Source: Serinus canaria (lineage: Eukaryota; Chordata; Aves; Passeriformes; Fringillidae). From it: DNA of 64,000 bases. The stretch is taken from contig NC_066332.1 of the NCBI RefSeq assembly GCF_022539315.1, forward strand, positions 4,545,001 to 4,609,000, read 5' to 3'. Positions 1-11,040 of the stretch are shown here, one piece after another. The number at the start of each line of letters is the position of its first letter. Positions within the stretch are counted from its first letter, which is position 1. A model generated the notes under the pieces. It searched no databases and was not told where the DNA came from. It saw only the letters and a program-made list of their open reading frames with translations. Both the position numbers and the translations under genes were made by a program.

Positions 1-170
1 TCTAAGGAAGCAGCCTGCACCTTCATTCCCCACAGCTCCTGGCTGGGAGACAGCACCCCAGGGATTCCCCCTTCCCCAGGAGATGTGACATGGGCTGAGC
101 CATGCCCACCTCCCAGCCCTCATCTCAGGGCACAGCCTGCTCTCGACAGCCTCTCTCTCTCTGTCTGCAG
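1..170 (+). other. SMG6: 3' end of the intron upstream of exon A
   Basis: This is the end of an intron whose start lies before base 1. It finishes with a long pyrimidine tract, mainly CT repeats at 151-168, and a CAG acceptor at 168-170. No coding signal was seen. An ATG at 85 is in frame with exon A with no stop between them, but nothing indicates it is used. Confidence 0.85.
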
Positions 171-316
171 GATGGAGACTTTCCCTGCAGTGGCCGAGGA
201 GGTCCTGAGGGAGTTCCAGGTGCTGCTGCAGCACAGCCCCCCTCCCATCGGAAGCACCCGCATGCTCCAGCTCGTGGCCATCAACATGTTTGCAGTGTAC
301 AACTCCCAGCCCAAAG
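171..316 (+). CDS. SMG6: SMG6 coding exon A (helical EST1/TPR-like domain)
   Basis: This 146-nt internal exon carries 48 whole codons from ATG 172-174 to AAA 313-315. One leading base finishes a codon begun in the upstream exon, and one trailing base (G316) starts a codon finished in exon B. The peptide begins METFPAVAEEVLREFQVLLQ and ends INMFAVYNSQPK. It is nearly identical to my recollection of human SMG6, with changes such as K/R and H/Y. It forms amphipathic helices of the C-terminal half of the 14-3-3/TPR-like region. The acceptor has a CT-rich tract plus CAG. The donor is AAAG|gtacca, which is fairly weak beyond GT. The first whole codon is a methionine, but this is an internal residue of the full protein and not the gene start. 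If the intron were retained, the frame would stay open to a stop at 487-489. Confidence 0.95.
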
Positions 317-1337
317 GTACCACGTGCTGCTGGAGGGGAAACTGGATGGGGATCAGCCATTCCCCATGTGGAGAAGGGTGGGGGACACACCAGATGGGGA
401 GGTGGGAGTGGTGGTTGGATGCCTGTGGGTGTCAACACAAAGGGACCTTGGCTGGGCCTTTGGAGCTGGCTGAGGTGTCTGAGGAGTGAGGAGGCATCGC
501 ATCCCCCTGGAGCCTGAGTCATCAGCACAGAAGGAAAATGCTGCTTTATGGCTCTGCCTTCCCAGTGTTTAAGCTGGGCCCTGCTCAGTGCCTGTGCTGG
601 CACCAGGAGGGCTGGACAGTCTCAGAGGCCTCAGCTGTTGGCTGTGGCTGCCTGTGTCCATGCAGGTGGGTGGGGATGTGATGCCACTCTCTGAAACACT
701 GGGTTGGAGCCTGTACCCCGTGGTAATTCAGAGAACAACACAGATCTAGTGTTGATTACTGTCCTCCTCTCACTTCCTCCATCCACCCAGCAGCCTGGAT
801 GGTCTCTACCATTGACAAGTTTATTGTGCTGGGCAACAGAGGTGCCACCAAACCAGAGCCTCTTCACTGAGTTTAAAATGATGCTTCCAAGGATTGTACT
901 TCTCCCTGTGTTCCCTCCAACATGCACTCAGCAGCAGGTACCCAGGTCTGCCTGAGCTGTGAGTTTGGGAGCAGGGATGGGGTTGCTCTCCCTGGGTGGG
1001 AGGAAGCAGCATTTCACATCCTGGTGCCTTGGGATTTAGATCCCAAATAAGAGGGCCTCCAGCTGATGGATTTCAGCTAAGGCCAGCATGTGGGTGATCA
1101 GGCTGAGCCCCAGAGAGCTGCTGCTGGAAGATCCCTCCCTCGTGAGCCAGTTGGCCACTGCTCAGGCTGGTGGTCAGTGGCCAAGGTCAGCTGATGGAGC
1201 AAACCAGCACCAGCTGGAGGGCTGGGAAGTGGCTCCTGTAGCTGTGCCTGCTTTGCAGGCACTCTCCTCTCCTGGGGGGAGCTGTCAATCCCACTGGGGA
1301 GGCAGCCATGCCCTCCTGCCTGCCAGATGCCAGCCAG

Positions 1338-1462
1338 TGATGGCGTGTTTATCTTTGAGCTGCAAAGTACTTTGTGATTATAAGCAAATGCCTCTGCGTG
1401 ACAGTAATTATTGTATTCATAATATTAATAATACCCCTGGTAGGTGAATTAATAGTGGTGTC
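1338..1462. promoter_or_regulatory. AT-rich intronic block, possible conserved element
   Basis: An AT-rich stretch rich in TAAT/ATTA homeodomain-type cores (around 1,405-1,450) sits abruptly inside GC-rich intron. It contains no repeat. Regulatory identity is inferred from composition only. Confidence 0.2.
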
Positions 1463-4400
1463 TGTGCCACAGACAGGGGCGGGTGGGGAGGAGAGGATGA
1501 GATTTGTCTGGGATGTATGGCAAGCCTCTGTGGCAGAGCTGGAAGCAATCCCAGCTCTCAAACCACTGGGCTGAGCTCGTCCCTCCACAGCCGAGTTGTG
1601 GATGTGTGTGAGTGACAGAGGTAGTGCTTTTTATCTCATGAAAAATAAGTATTCTCAGAGTTTTCTGCCTCCTGTGTGGGTAGCTGCCAGCTGCTCCCAG
1701 CTTTTGGATCTCTGGAGAAAGCAAACCTGTTTCTGCCGGGCCCCGCGGGGTGCGTGCGGAGCAGGTGGCAGCTCCTGGAATGCCTGCAGGTCGGATGGCA
1801 CCACGGCTGCCATCTGATGCCAAGGGCCCTTCAGGGATTTCCCTGAGGGCTCTTTGCTCTGGTGACCCTGAAATATCGCTGAGAGTGCTGTTGGCAAAGC
1901 AAACCCTGCTGTCAGCACAAACGCCCCGGTGGTCTCGGAGCGCTCGTACGCCGAGTGCTGGCACAGCACAGGTCGGGCTCGCTGCCGACGCTGCCATCCT
2001 GGGAAGAGCTGGGTGCAGATGGGAATCAAAAGCAGAACAGCAAAGGGTCTGGAGTTTTGAAGGAAGGCAGGAATGTTGGAAGGATTACGGAGTCCCCTGC
2101 GTGGAGCAGGGCGCTGGCTCGCTCCCCAGGCTGCTGTGGGCAGAGGCCTGGCGGAGCGCGGCAGGAACGCTGTCGGGAAGGTGCTGTCGGGTTTCCATTT
2201 CCCAGCACATGAGTCACCTCCCTGTGCTGCAGCAGCAGGGGCAGCAGGGAGCCAGGGGGCCGAGCCACCCCTGTGGGCCTGTGGGAGGCTGGCAGGACGC
2301 AGGGAGCAGTCCCACCCTGCCTGCATCCCAAATTGCCAGGAAGCGTTGCTGGGGAGCCGGCTGGAGTCAGAGCTTGGCTGTGTCCACTCCGCAGAGATTG
2401 GATGTAACTTTGCAGTTGGACCAAACGGCCTCCAGAGATCTCCTCCTACTGAAATCCTCCTGCAAATCTGGGAGCAGAGCGTGTCTGTGTCCTTCCCATC
2501 ACACTCAGGGCCTGACACTCAGTTTGCAGTAGCAGGAGGAGATCTGTGGGTTTGTGGCTGGGAGGGAGGTCTGAGCCTCTCTTCCCTGCTGTCCGGGGGT
2601 GTTCTCTTCAGGGACAGCAGCTCCCTCCCTTCCCTGCTCTGTATTTCCAGGTCTCTGGAGCCCCAGCTACTCCTGAGAAACATGTAAATGTGCTTGTTGC
2701 TCCATGTCTGGTGTGTAACAAATCCCTGGTGCTGAGATCCAGTGGTGCTGGCAGTCATGGTGTGGTGTCACTGGCATAACAGTCACAATGTGGGGAATTC
2801 TATGAAATTCTTAACCCCTGAATAAGAACTTTTAAGTAAAGAGTCAGGTATTAAGAAAAAGGGAACTTAAAATTAAATGCTGTGTTAAGCACCTGTCCTC
2901 CCTCTTCCTCAGGCTTGCACCAAACACAATCCTGCCCCATCTCAGCCTCGGTTTCTCCCATTTTTGGATTGTTCTTGGTCTGTGCCGGACCTTCAGTGAG
3001 GCAGTGGGCAGCACAGGAGGTTGGGGCTCATGCATGACAGTTTGTGTCTGCTGCTCTTTGCTTTTTTACTCCTATTCTTTTGCTGTGGTGTGGGTTGGCC
3101 ATGACCCCTCAGTGGTGCCCCTATCCTGGCACGTGTCCCCTCTGGGATTTGTGACAGGTCCTCTGTGTCTCTTCTCCCAGCCACTGCCACTTTTTATAAA
3201 CCATCCAACACCAACCACAAGGTCACCGTGTGCTCTTCTGACAGGGTGACTTTTTTTGTGCTGTGTCTAAACTGGTTCCAAAACCAGCCAGCTGTGAGCA
3301 GCACGTGGCATTTCACATCCTCCTCCCACGCAGCTCACTGCTGTGGTTACCTGAACCCTGCAGTGGGTGCCAGGGCTCAGGTGAGCAAGGCAGAGCTCTG
3401 TGGCCTGTGCCCAGTGCAGCTGAGCTGTGCTTGTCCCCAGGGACAGCACCAGGCATGCTGGAGCTGGTCTCAGCTGCCTGTGCAGCCGGGCGACACTGGG
3501 AAGATCCTGGGAGATGAAATGGATCTGTTGTTTTCTCTGACAGAGGAAGCCAAAGAATTCCCACATGAAGTGCATCCCCTGCTGTTCAGCATCAAACAGT
3601 GTGTTCCTGCTTTGTCCAGGGAGGCATGCAGCTGGTGAGGGTCCCACTGACCCGGCTGCCTCCTGTCAGGAGCACTTCAGGTGTGAAAAAGCTTCTTGCA
3701 GACCTCAAACCCATGGAGTGGGTGCCCACCTTAGGGAAGGAGGGCAGAGAGAGGTGGCCACTCTACATGGCAGAGACTTGCAGTTGCTGGTGCTTCCCAG
3801 GATGGGACATAGGTGACCAACCAGTGTTTTGGGCCATCCTGGGTTCTGGCTGGGGCGGGGCCATAGTGGGGTGGCCCATTTTAACAGTTTGGTAGCCATC
3901 TGCACAACCAACTCACAGAGAAGTTTGGATCCCTTTATCCCAACCACAAACACTCCAAGAATTTTAATTTTTTTTTAATTCTGTAATTTGGGGAAATAAA
4001 ACTCTGGTTCCTGAAAAGACTAATTGAAGCCGTGCTTGCGGCAGGGGCATCTCGGTGAGTGGAGAGAGAGGAACCCCCTCCCAGCCCATCTGTGCCCAAT
4101 TTACTCCGATCTGGCCTCTCTGAGGCTTTTTTCTTTCTCTCTCTCTTTAATAATTTGTTTTATAATTCCTGGAATCAAACCCATCTCAGACACACTGTTT
4201 TATTTTACTGTATTATTGGATTATACTTCCTATAAATCACTGGATGTTATTCATAGGCCACCACCAGAATAACTTCCCCTCTCCCCCCAAACCCCCCCCG
4301 ACGGCCCCGCATTCCAAACAAGCACACACCAAGGTGGGGGTGCAGCAGCACGGGGCACCCTAGAGACACTTCCCGGAAATCCCAGCAAATTTGCCTGGCT

Positions 4401-7400
4401 GTGGGTGTGAAGCATCAGGCTGCAGCACCTGGATGCCTTCTGGCACTCTGGGCCGGTCGAGTTGTGCCGTGTGGAGGTTGTTAGGAGGTCGGGCTTAGGT
4501 GGAAGTGGAGAGGGGAGGGGGCTGCCATATGTGCATCCTCAGCACATGTAGGGAATGAAGTTGCATCCCCCAGGGCCGAGCAGAGTCAGGGCACAGAGGC
4601 ACAAGGAGGGTCTGGCCAAGTGTGTTGCTTTAGCTGAGGATTGGGAAAGTGGAAAGGGACAGTTTGGGCAGGGTGAGCTGTGCACAGGGCATCTGCTCTG
4701 CCAAGGAGGAAAACCTACTAGCTGTGCCCTGGCAGAGGGACTGTGCTCATCTGGGTTGTGACAGGGACTCAATGTGGCAGGGGCAGGCTGAGCTTTGCTC
4801 TGCAGACCCTGAGTCTGTCTTCTTGAGTAGAACAGGGTCAGGTTCTCTGTGCAAGGTGGTGTCAGCTGGGAAACTTTGAAGGCTCGTGTGGAAAGGAAGG
4901 TTTCACAGCAGCAGCTTCCGGGCACTGTCTGTGGCTTTTGCCACACTGGTGTCCTGAGACCTGGGCCGAGCAGGTCGGTGCTGCAGGGGTTGGAGAGACT
5001 CTGCCTGGCTCAAAGAGGAGCTGCTGTCACACACTTGTGACTACAACCTGTGCAAGGGTTTGCTAAGGCACGTGGCCCTGCTTGCTCCTTGAACACTGAC
5101 ACCAGCTTGAGATGCGGATCTTGCCCAAATCTTGATACACACAAGGAAAGATTTGTCGGTCAGTGCAAATCCCCTGCAGCTCTTAAGCAGGTGCAGGACT
5201 TTCTGTTTTCATTGGGGAGGTCAGAGCCCTGAGATGAGGCTGTGCTGTGGTAACCAGCAGCCAGCTCTGCTGCCATTCCCCCCTCCTCACAGCCCTGTGC
5301 CGGACACGGCAGGTCTCGCTTTGCTGACCACATCTGCTCAGTCTTGCAGCCTGAACCCTTAAAATATCCCTAGAGATGATGCAGAGGCTGGTGGTGTCTG
5401 CCCTCAGCAGAGCCTGAGCTCTGACCATTGCCACGGGCTCGTTTGTGCCGCTCGGACCCAGCTCTGCTCAAAGAGCAGACTGCAGCATCAGAGAGGCTCA
5501 GAGGAAGCACCTTCTGATCACCTGCAGCAGCCTCATCTCCACCTCTTCTTGTGAAGCTCTAACCACATCTTGCATATTGGGGCTGACAGAAGGTGGGGGC
5601 AATAGACTGCAAGAGAGTCCAGTGCATTTGCCCGAGTTTAAAAATAAAGCAGTGCTGTGGGTAACTGCCTTGGTTTGGTGAAGTTTTAAAATTAGGCACA
5701 AAAGAAAGCTTAATAAACCTTCAGCTATAGATAGCAGCAGAAGCAACTTGATGTTTCCCTGTCTGGGGAGCAGAGCTGAGTCCTTTTCTCTGAATTCCCC
5801 TCTTTGTGTAGTAAATGCACACTTCAGCTGTGGGCTGTGACACCTTTGGGCTAAAGAGCCAGGAGGGTGATGAAGATGTCACATTGCAGGGCTGTGCCGG
5901 GGGGATGCTGAGCATCTGCAGCCCTGTGCTCCGTTGAGAGCAGAGCCTGAGGTCCCTCCATCTGCCTGGGGGGCTCAGTTTGTAGTGCAAAGCTCACTTG
6001 ATGCAGGGAGGCTGGAGTTGAGCAGTTTGACATCTGGCTTTCTCTGGGTGCTGGGGCTTTGCTTGATGTACAGCAATTGTGGACTGAGGTGTGTGAGCTG
6101 AGATCTCCAGCTGCACCTGGAGTCGCTGTGTGACTTTCCCTCTGAGACTGGGCAGTGCTGTCTTTAGTGAGGTGGTGTTAAGACATAACACTTCCCAAGG
6201 CCTTACGTTTGGAGGAACTGGATGTTTAATTTATCCTTCCTCTCCTTTCGCATTACTGCTTGTATTTGCTTTGCATTTGAGTGGTATTTAGGAGAGTAAA
6301 CTCAGAGGAGGGCTGGATGATTCTGGTGTCCATCCTTCCCCTTGCTGCCTGCCTTGCACTGAGGCTCCTGAGCAAGCTGGCTCTTTGATGCCACTGCCTT
6401 GGCAAAGGGCTTTTCCACTGAGCCTGTTGTTCAGTGATATCTGCTACTCCCTGTGTCCAGACACAGCCTGTACCCTGAGATGTGTGAGTAGGAGGAAGCG
6501 CTGAAGTGGTGCAGGGAGTGCTACCTGCATTGCTCATCTCAGGAGCCACACAACTTCCTGTGCTGAGTCTCCTAAGGGACATGTACGTGTCCAGAGATGG
6601 CAGCTGACCCTCCAGGGTGTCTCCTCTGAGCCACTGGGAGTGTTGGAGGTTGGCACAGTCGCTGGGAACTGTCGGCGCCTTTCCCTTCAGGGAAGGAAGC
6701 TGTCTCGGACTTGAGACACATCAGTAAAGTTCAGGTAAAATAATTCTGGCCCAGACGTGTCTTCAGAGTCTTGCTCTCGGGCTCTTGAGGCTGGTGGCAG
6801 CAATGTTTAGACCAAAGTCTTCCTTTGCTTATTCCCCTCTGTTTCCTGTTTAAAAGGCAGATTGTCACATATTTGGGGATTTATTTACCGTAATTGGAGT
6901 TATTTTCCTGGCTGCTGGCTTCTGCCCTCTGATGCAAGACTCCTTAGTGAAACGTGTGTCCAGAAAGCCATGTGACTTTTTTTTCCCCTTGCCACAAGTG
7001 CCAGCAGGAGATGCAATAATCAACGCGCTGCAGGGAATTTCCACTGGCAGTTCAGGTTTCTGAAATCTAGACGTTGGCTTGGGAGGCAAAAGATTGAGCA
7101 GGGCTTTGTGGCAGGGAAGGGAAAGGTTTCCAGCAAGATTGAGCGTTTGCTGGTGTGTCAGACTCTCCACTCCTGCCCTCCAGTTCAAGTGCAGCAAAGT
7201 CCACATCAAGTGGTGTTAGATGAGCTTGCTGGGGGCTTCTGCCTGGTCTGCCTGTCACACAAGCACATCCTTACATCTGCCCTTGAAGCTGTTCCATGAG
7301 GTGATAGCAGGATCTCATTTCAGGGCAACAAATTGAGGGGAAATGATTTGTAAACACAAAGCCTGAGTCTGCTTTAGAGCCAAGCTTCAGCAGCTCAAGC

Positions 7401-7734
7401 AGCAAATCAGGACAATCAGTGACAGGTGAGGTGAGGTTGGAGAGGCTTTGCTGTGGTTCCAAGGCATGGCCAGCTCTGCAAACACTGAATCCAGCCACTG
7501 TTTGGATGAAGAAGCAGCATTGCTGTGTAAAATGAAAGGCAGGAAATGGAGCAGTGACACACTGTGTCCATCTGTCCTGCTGTGGAACGAGAGATGAGGT
7601 GCTCAGGCAGGTCCCAGGTCTCTGCATGTCCCCAGCTTTGGGGGTGGAGAAAGAGGGGTGCCAGGCAGTCAGAGTGAGGTGCACCAGGTGCAGCAGCTTT
7701 GGTGAGGCTTTAGATGTTAGCAGCGTGACAGGAA

Positions 7735-7935
7735 GTCCTTTTGCTTTTGAAGAGATATTTCTGATTCTTTAATGTGCCTCGCACCTTTGATTTCCTCATG
7801 CTTTTAAGTAGCACCAAGTCAATTACAGTATTTCTGTTTAATTCTCTGAGAGAACACTGTATAATTAGGCTAATTATGCTGCTTTGTGAAGTTGTAAAAC
7901 TCCTGATTGAGCTTGAGGGGCTGTTTTATAACCTT
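7735..7935. promoter_or_regulatory. AT-rich intronic block, possible conserved element
   Basis: A non-repetitive AT-rich stretch with AATTAGGCTAATTATG-type paired homeodomain cores near 7,863-7,880. It stands out against GC-rich flanks. Conserved-element status is a guess from composition and motif density. Confidence 0.25.
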
Positions 7936-8689
7936 CCAGGTGTAGGCAGGGGGGCTGCCCGCCCCGTGCCCCGTGCAGGTTTGGGTGCAGCCTGCCAGCT
8001 CAGTGAGGGTAGTTCCTTCCCAGGGGCTGCCCCACAGGCTCATCCCCTGCCAGCTCCATCCTGCCTTCCTCTTTTCACAGGCTGCAGTCCCTCTGGGAAT
8101 GCTGTGCCCAGTGCTAGAGGGGCTTGTTGGGATCTCTTCTTGCCTTAATGTTGAGATCAGGAATGGCAGCACAGCCGAGGCTGTTTCTGCCCTTGAGTGT
8201 GTCTGAGGTGACCCCACGCAGGTTTAGGTGTGGAGATCTTTTATTTTCCCTGATTAGGCTGCGTGTGCCCTGCAGTGGGTTCTTGGCAGCACAGAGCTGG
8301 TTCTGTCTGTGCTAAGTGACAGTCAGGAGGAAGGTGTGACCTTCAGGTGTCACCCTAGCTGTGTGATGCTCACTTCAGCTTCACTGACCAGGACAGTTTA
8401 ACCCTGGCTGAGGGACAGCCCTGAAGGCACATGGTCCATCTCTAATGGAAGGGTCATTTTTAATGTTGGTTGGTGTGGCTGATGATGGCCATGGTGGCCT
8501 TAGGGCTGGCTGCTAGGTGACACACAGAGGGCACAGATGATTTGTCTGCCCCGGAGCTCTCAGGTCCCAGCCCAGAGAAGCAGCCAGGAGCACGTCACTG
8601 TGAAATGGGAAGAAGATACCTCGTGGGGATGGGTTTGGCTGTGGAGTTTCTCCATTCCCCCTTCTCCCATCCCTCCTGGGATCATCTGG

Positions 8690-9110
8690 GTCCCTGACCC
8701 TGGCTCAGTGAACTCCCGGTGCTTCTCCGCCGTGCCCCGGCAGCGGAGCTGGGGCATCTTGCGAAAGCAGCGCCTGCTCCCCGGCTAATGGCATGGGGAT
8801 GGAGAAGGAGGCTCCGGCTGCCAAAGGCGGGTTGGGAACAGCATAAACCCTTCAGCCCGAGGAGCCAAGGGCTGACAACCCTCGTGCCTGGTGCTGGGAG
8901 CCGAGCTCGTCCCGCCCGGGGGGCCCCAAGCGCGCTCGGGGCCGCGGCGGAGAGCGGCCAAAGGCGGCCACATGGGCGCGGGTGGCTCGGAAAGCAGGCG
9001 CAGAGGAAGTGATGCTCCCGGGCCCATCTGCACGGGGAGCGGGAGACGCACCCCAGCTGGTGCGAGGCCCTGGCAGCCCCGGGAGCTGCCGTCTGTTGGG
9101 CTTTACTGCT
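8690..9110. promoter_or_regulatory. Intronic CpG-rich block
   Basis: CpG dinucleotides are dense here: I count about 17 in the 120 bases 8,881-9,000, whereas neighbouring intron is CpG-poor. GC boxes and CGG-rich stretches are present. It may be an intronic CpG island, such as an alternative promoter or enhancer, or simply a GC-rich patch. No clear TATA box or exon was found beside it. Confidence 0.4.
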
Positions 9111-9419
9111 GTCTACGTTGAAACACGGCTTGGGAAGGACGGGAGGGGGGTCGGTGGCACGGTGCCAGTCCCGGTTCTCCTGGCCTTCTCGTTCCTCTCT
9201 CCTCCTCCTCCCCGCTCCCTCCAATGCTTTAAAGTCACATTTCCAGGCCAGACATAGAATTAATCTCTGGGCACTTCACATTGCTGGCAGCGCAAAGCAG
9301 GATGTGGGATCTTTTTTTCTCTCTCTCTGCGTCTTGGCTGACTTTTTTACCTCTCGAAGAATTTGGAAGGGCCGTGAGATTCCCCCCACCCCCCCTCGCC
9401 TCAGTGCCGTGCAGTTTTT

Positions 9420-9812
9420 CAGCACGCTGATCACCCTGCTGTGGCTTCACCCTAATAGATTTCATATGCTGACACAGTTGACATCAGTACCAAACTATTT
9501 TACATGTGATCTGGTGTATTTCCTGAGGAAATCTGCAAGATATTTATTAAGAACTAATAAAATAAACCTCTCCATGAGCTTTTAGGTAGTTTTCAATTTT
9601 TCATGTCTCTCTCGTTTCCTCTTATCAATGAGTTTCTATTTTCTCCCTCCTCTCTGACCATTGCACAAGGAAACAAAAATAAATGTTTTAAACCGTTCCT
9701 GAATGGACACTGGGAATATTTCTGTAGTGATGTATTAGCAAAGTCGTATTTTTAGGGCTGTATTGTCAAGACTAAAAATATCCCTCTGCAGTGCATCCTT
9801 TTTATAGGGCTT
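9420..9812. promoter_or_regulatory. Long AT-rich, non-repetitive block, candidate conserved enhancer
   Basis: About 390 bp of AT-rich unique sequence follow directly on the CpG-rich block. It contains MEF2-like cores (CTAAAAATAT near 9,772), several TTTAT/ATAAA words and TAAT cores, and ends at a TG microsatellite. The sharp change in composition and lack of decay into simple repeats are typical of conserved non-coding elements in large vertebrate introns. The assignment is an inference. Confidence 0.3.
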
Positions 9813-9838
9813 TGTGTGTGTGTATGTGTGTGTGTGTG
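9813..9838. repeat. TG microsatellite, interrupted
   Basis: About 26 bases of TG dinucleotide repeat with one TATG interruption near its middle. Confidence 0.9.
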
Positions 9839-10246
9839 CTGAGAGTTGTACAAGTTTGCACCAACGTGCAGAGGTCTTTGTACTACTGCAGCGTTGCCTC
9901 CCCATCACAGCTGGACTCCATTAGGCCTTGGAAATTAGTGTAATCCCGGTTAAGAAAGGGAAAAAAAAAAAATTAATCAATCTTGCAGAGCTGCGTTTCC
10001 CCAGCTGAGCCGGGATACCTGCGTGGCAGCCGCACTCCGGAGGGCTCCAGCAGCCGGTGGTTTTGCCACGGCTTTCCTGCCACGGAGGGTGTTCCCTGAC
10101 GGAGAACAGCGGCTCTGCTCTCCCTGCTTCCCCCGGAGCAGCGGGGTTCAGGCAGGACGGGCTGCGGGCTGCAGTCACCCGGTGGGTTCTGCTCATTTGT
10201 CACACCCGGGAACCCCTTGGGCTGCCCTGTGCTGGCAGGCAGCAGC

Positions 10247-10248
<2 letters not shown>

Positions 10249-10286
<38 letters not shown>
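10249..10286. repeat. (GT)19 microsatellite
   Basis: An uninterrupted run of 19 GT units. Such runs can adopt Z-DNA and are usually length-polymorphic. It lies just before a CpG-rich patch. Confidence 0.97.
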
Positions 10287-10287
<1 letters not shown>

Positions 10288-10369
10288 TAGCAGGGAGCAG
10301 GCTGGATGCTTCGCGTTCTCAGAGGGATTTTCTGCCTTCCTGCTATTTGTGTCTCCTTCAATTAGCTGC

Positions 10370-10720
10370 GATTGGAACAGAGAGAACCAAAGGTGGGCGC
10401 CGCGCTGAGAAGCCGCCTCCCCTGTGCGCTGCTTGCGGGGGGACCCCTGTGCCGCGCTGGGAGGCGGCTCTGCCTCTCCGTCACGTGTGATTGATGCAGC
10501 CCTTTCCAAACACGATTTCCCCTCCGGCTCGCGTCCGCGGATGCCGGCGTGGAGCTGCGGCCGTCACTCTTGTCCCCAGCAGCAGCAGCCTTGCGTCACA
10601 GGTGGTGGGTGCAGCGGCTGACGGGGGCTGACGGCCGGGCCAGCGCCGTGCGCATGGCACACGCGCCGCGCTCCCCCTCCATCCCTCCGTTTACTCGCCG
10701 GCTCCTCGCCGTAGCTTTCC
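10370..10720. promoter_or_regulatory. Intronic CpG-rich block
   Basis: The region is rich in CpG and GC, with many GCCGC, GCGG and CGCCG words, including the GGGCGCCGCGC-type stretch near 10,395. The sequence CGTCACGTGTGAT near 10,480 contains a CACGTG E-box. It could be an intronic promoter or enhancer. No transcript can be shown from the sequence. Confidence 0.35.
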
Positions 10721-10883
10721 TGTCTGCTGCCATCTGGAGAGCCACAGCCTCTCTGCTTCCTGTAGAGCAGTTCAGCGAAAGCAGTAATTAGGGCCCGTAA
10801 AAATTTATTTTATTAGCGAGAAGTGTTGGTGGGTAATTGGCCATGATTTGAACCCAGCCAGATTGGAGATTAATAAAAAAATT

Positions 10884-10890
10884 CATATAC

Positions 10891-10938
<48 letters not shown>

Positions 10939-10952
10939 AAAAAAAAAAAAAA
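10884..10952. repeat. Compound CATA/(AT)n microsatellite with poly-A
   Basis: CATATA units run into about 39 bases of alternating AT at 10,897-10,935, followed after GT by 15 A residues at 10,938-10,952. The AT run is self-complementary and could extrude as a cruciform. Confidence 0.95.
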
Positions 10953-11017
10953 TCACAGAGAGATCTTTTTACCAGAAACACCAGGGCTGTGAGCTGGAAA
11001 CCCTTCCCGAGGCGGGT

Positions 11018-11040
11018 GGGACGGGACGGGACGGCGGCTG
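11018..11040. repeat. Short GGGAC-type tandem repeat
   Basis: About four GGGAC/GGGTG-like pentamers in tandem lie in a GC-rich stretch just after the AT microsatellite. It is a minor feature. Confidence 0.6.

Noticed and set aside
85..171. Alternative SMG6 start codon at 85 or at exon A's first ATG (172)
   Set aside because: The frame is open from 85, but the strong acceptor at 168-170 and the known protein show exon A to be internal. No promoter signal is visible upstream.
1655..2518. Minus-strand open frame of 287 codons in the first intron
   Set aside because: No domain, no splice or promoter context, and a composition typical of chance frames. The other strand is also open across the same stretch.
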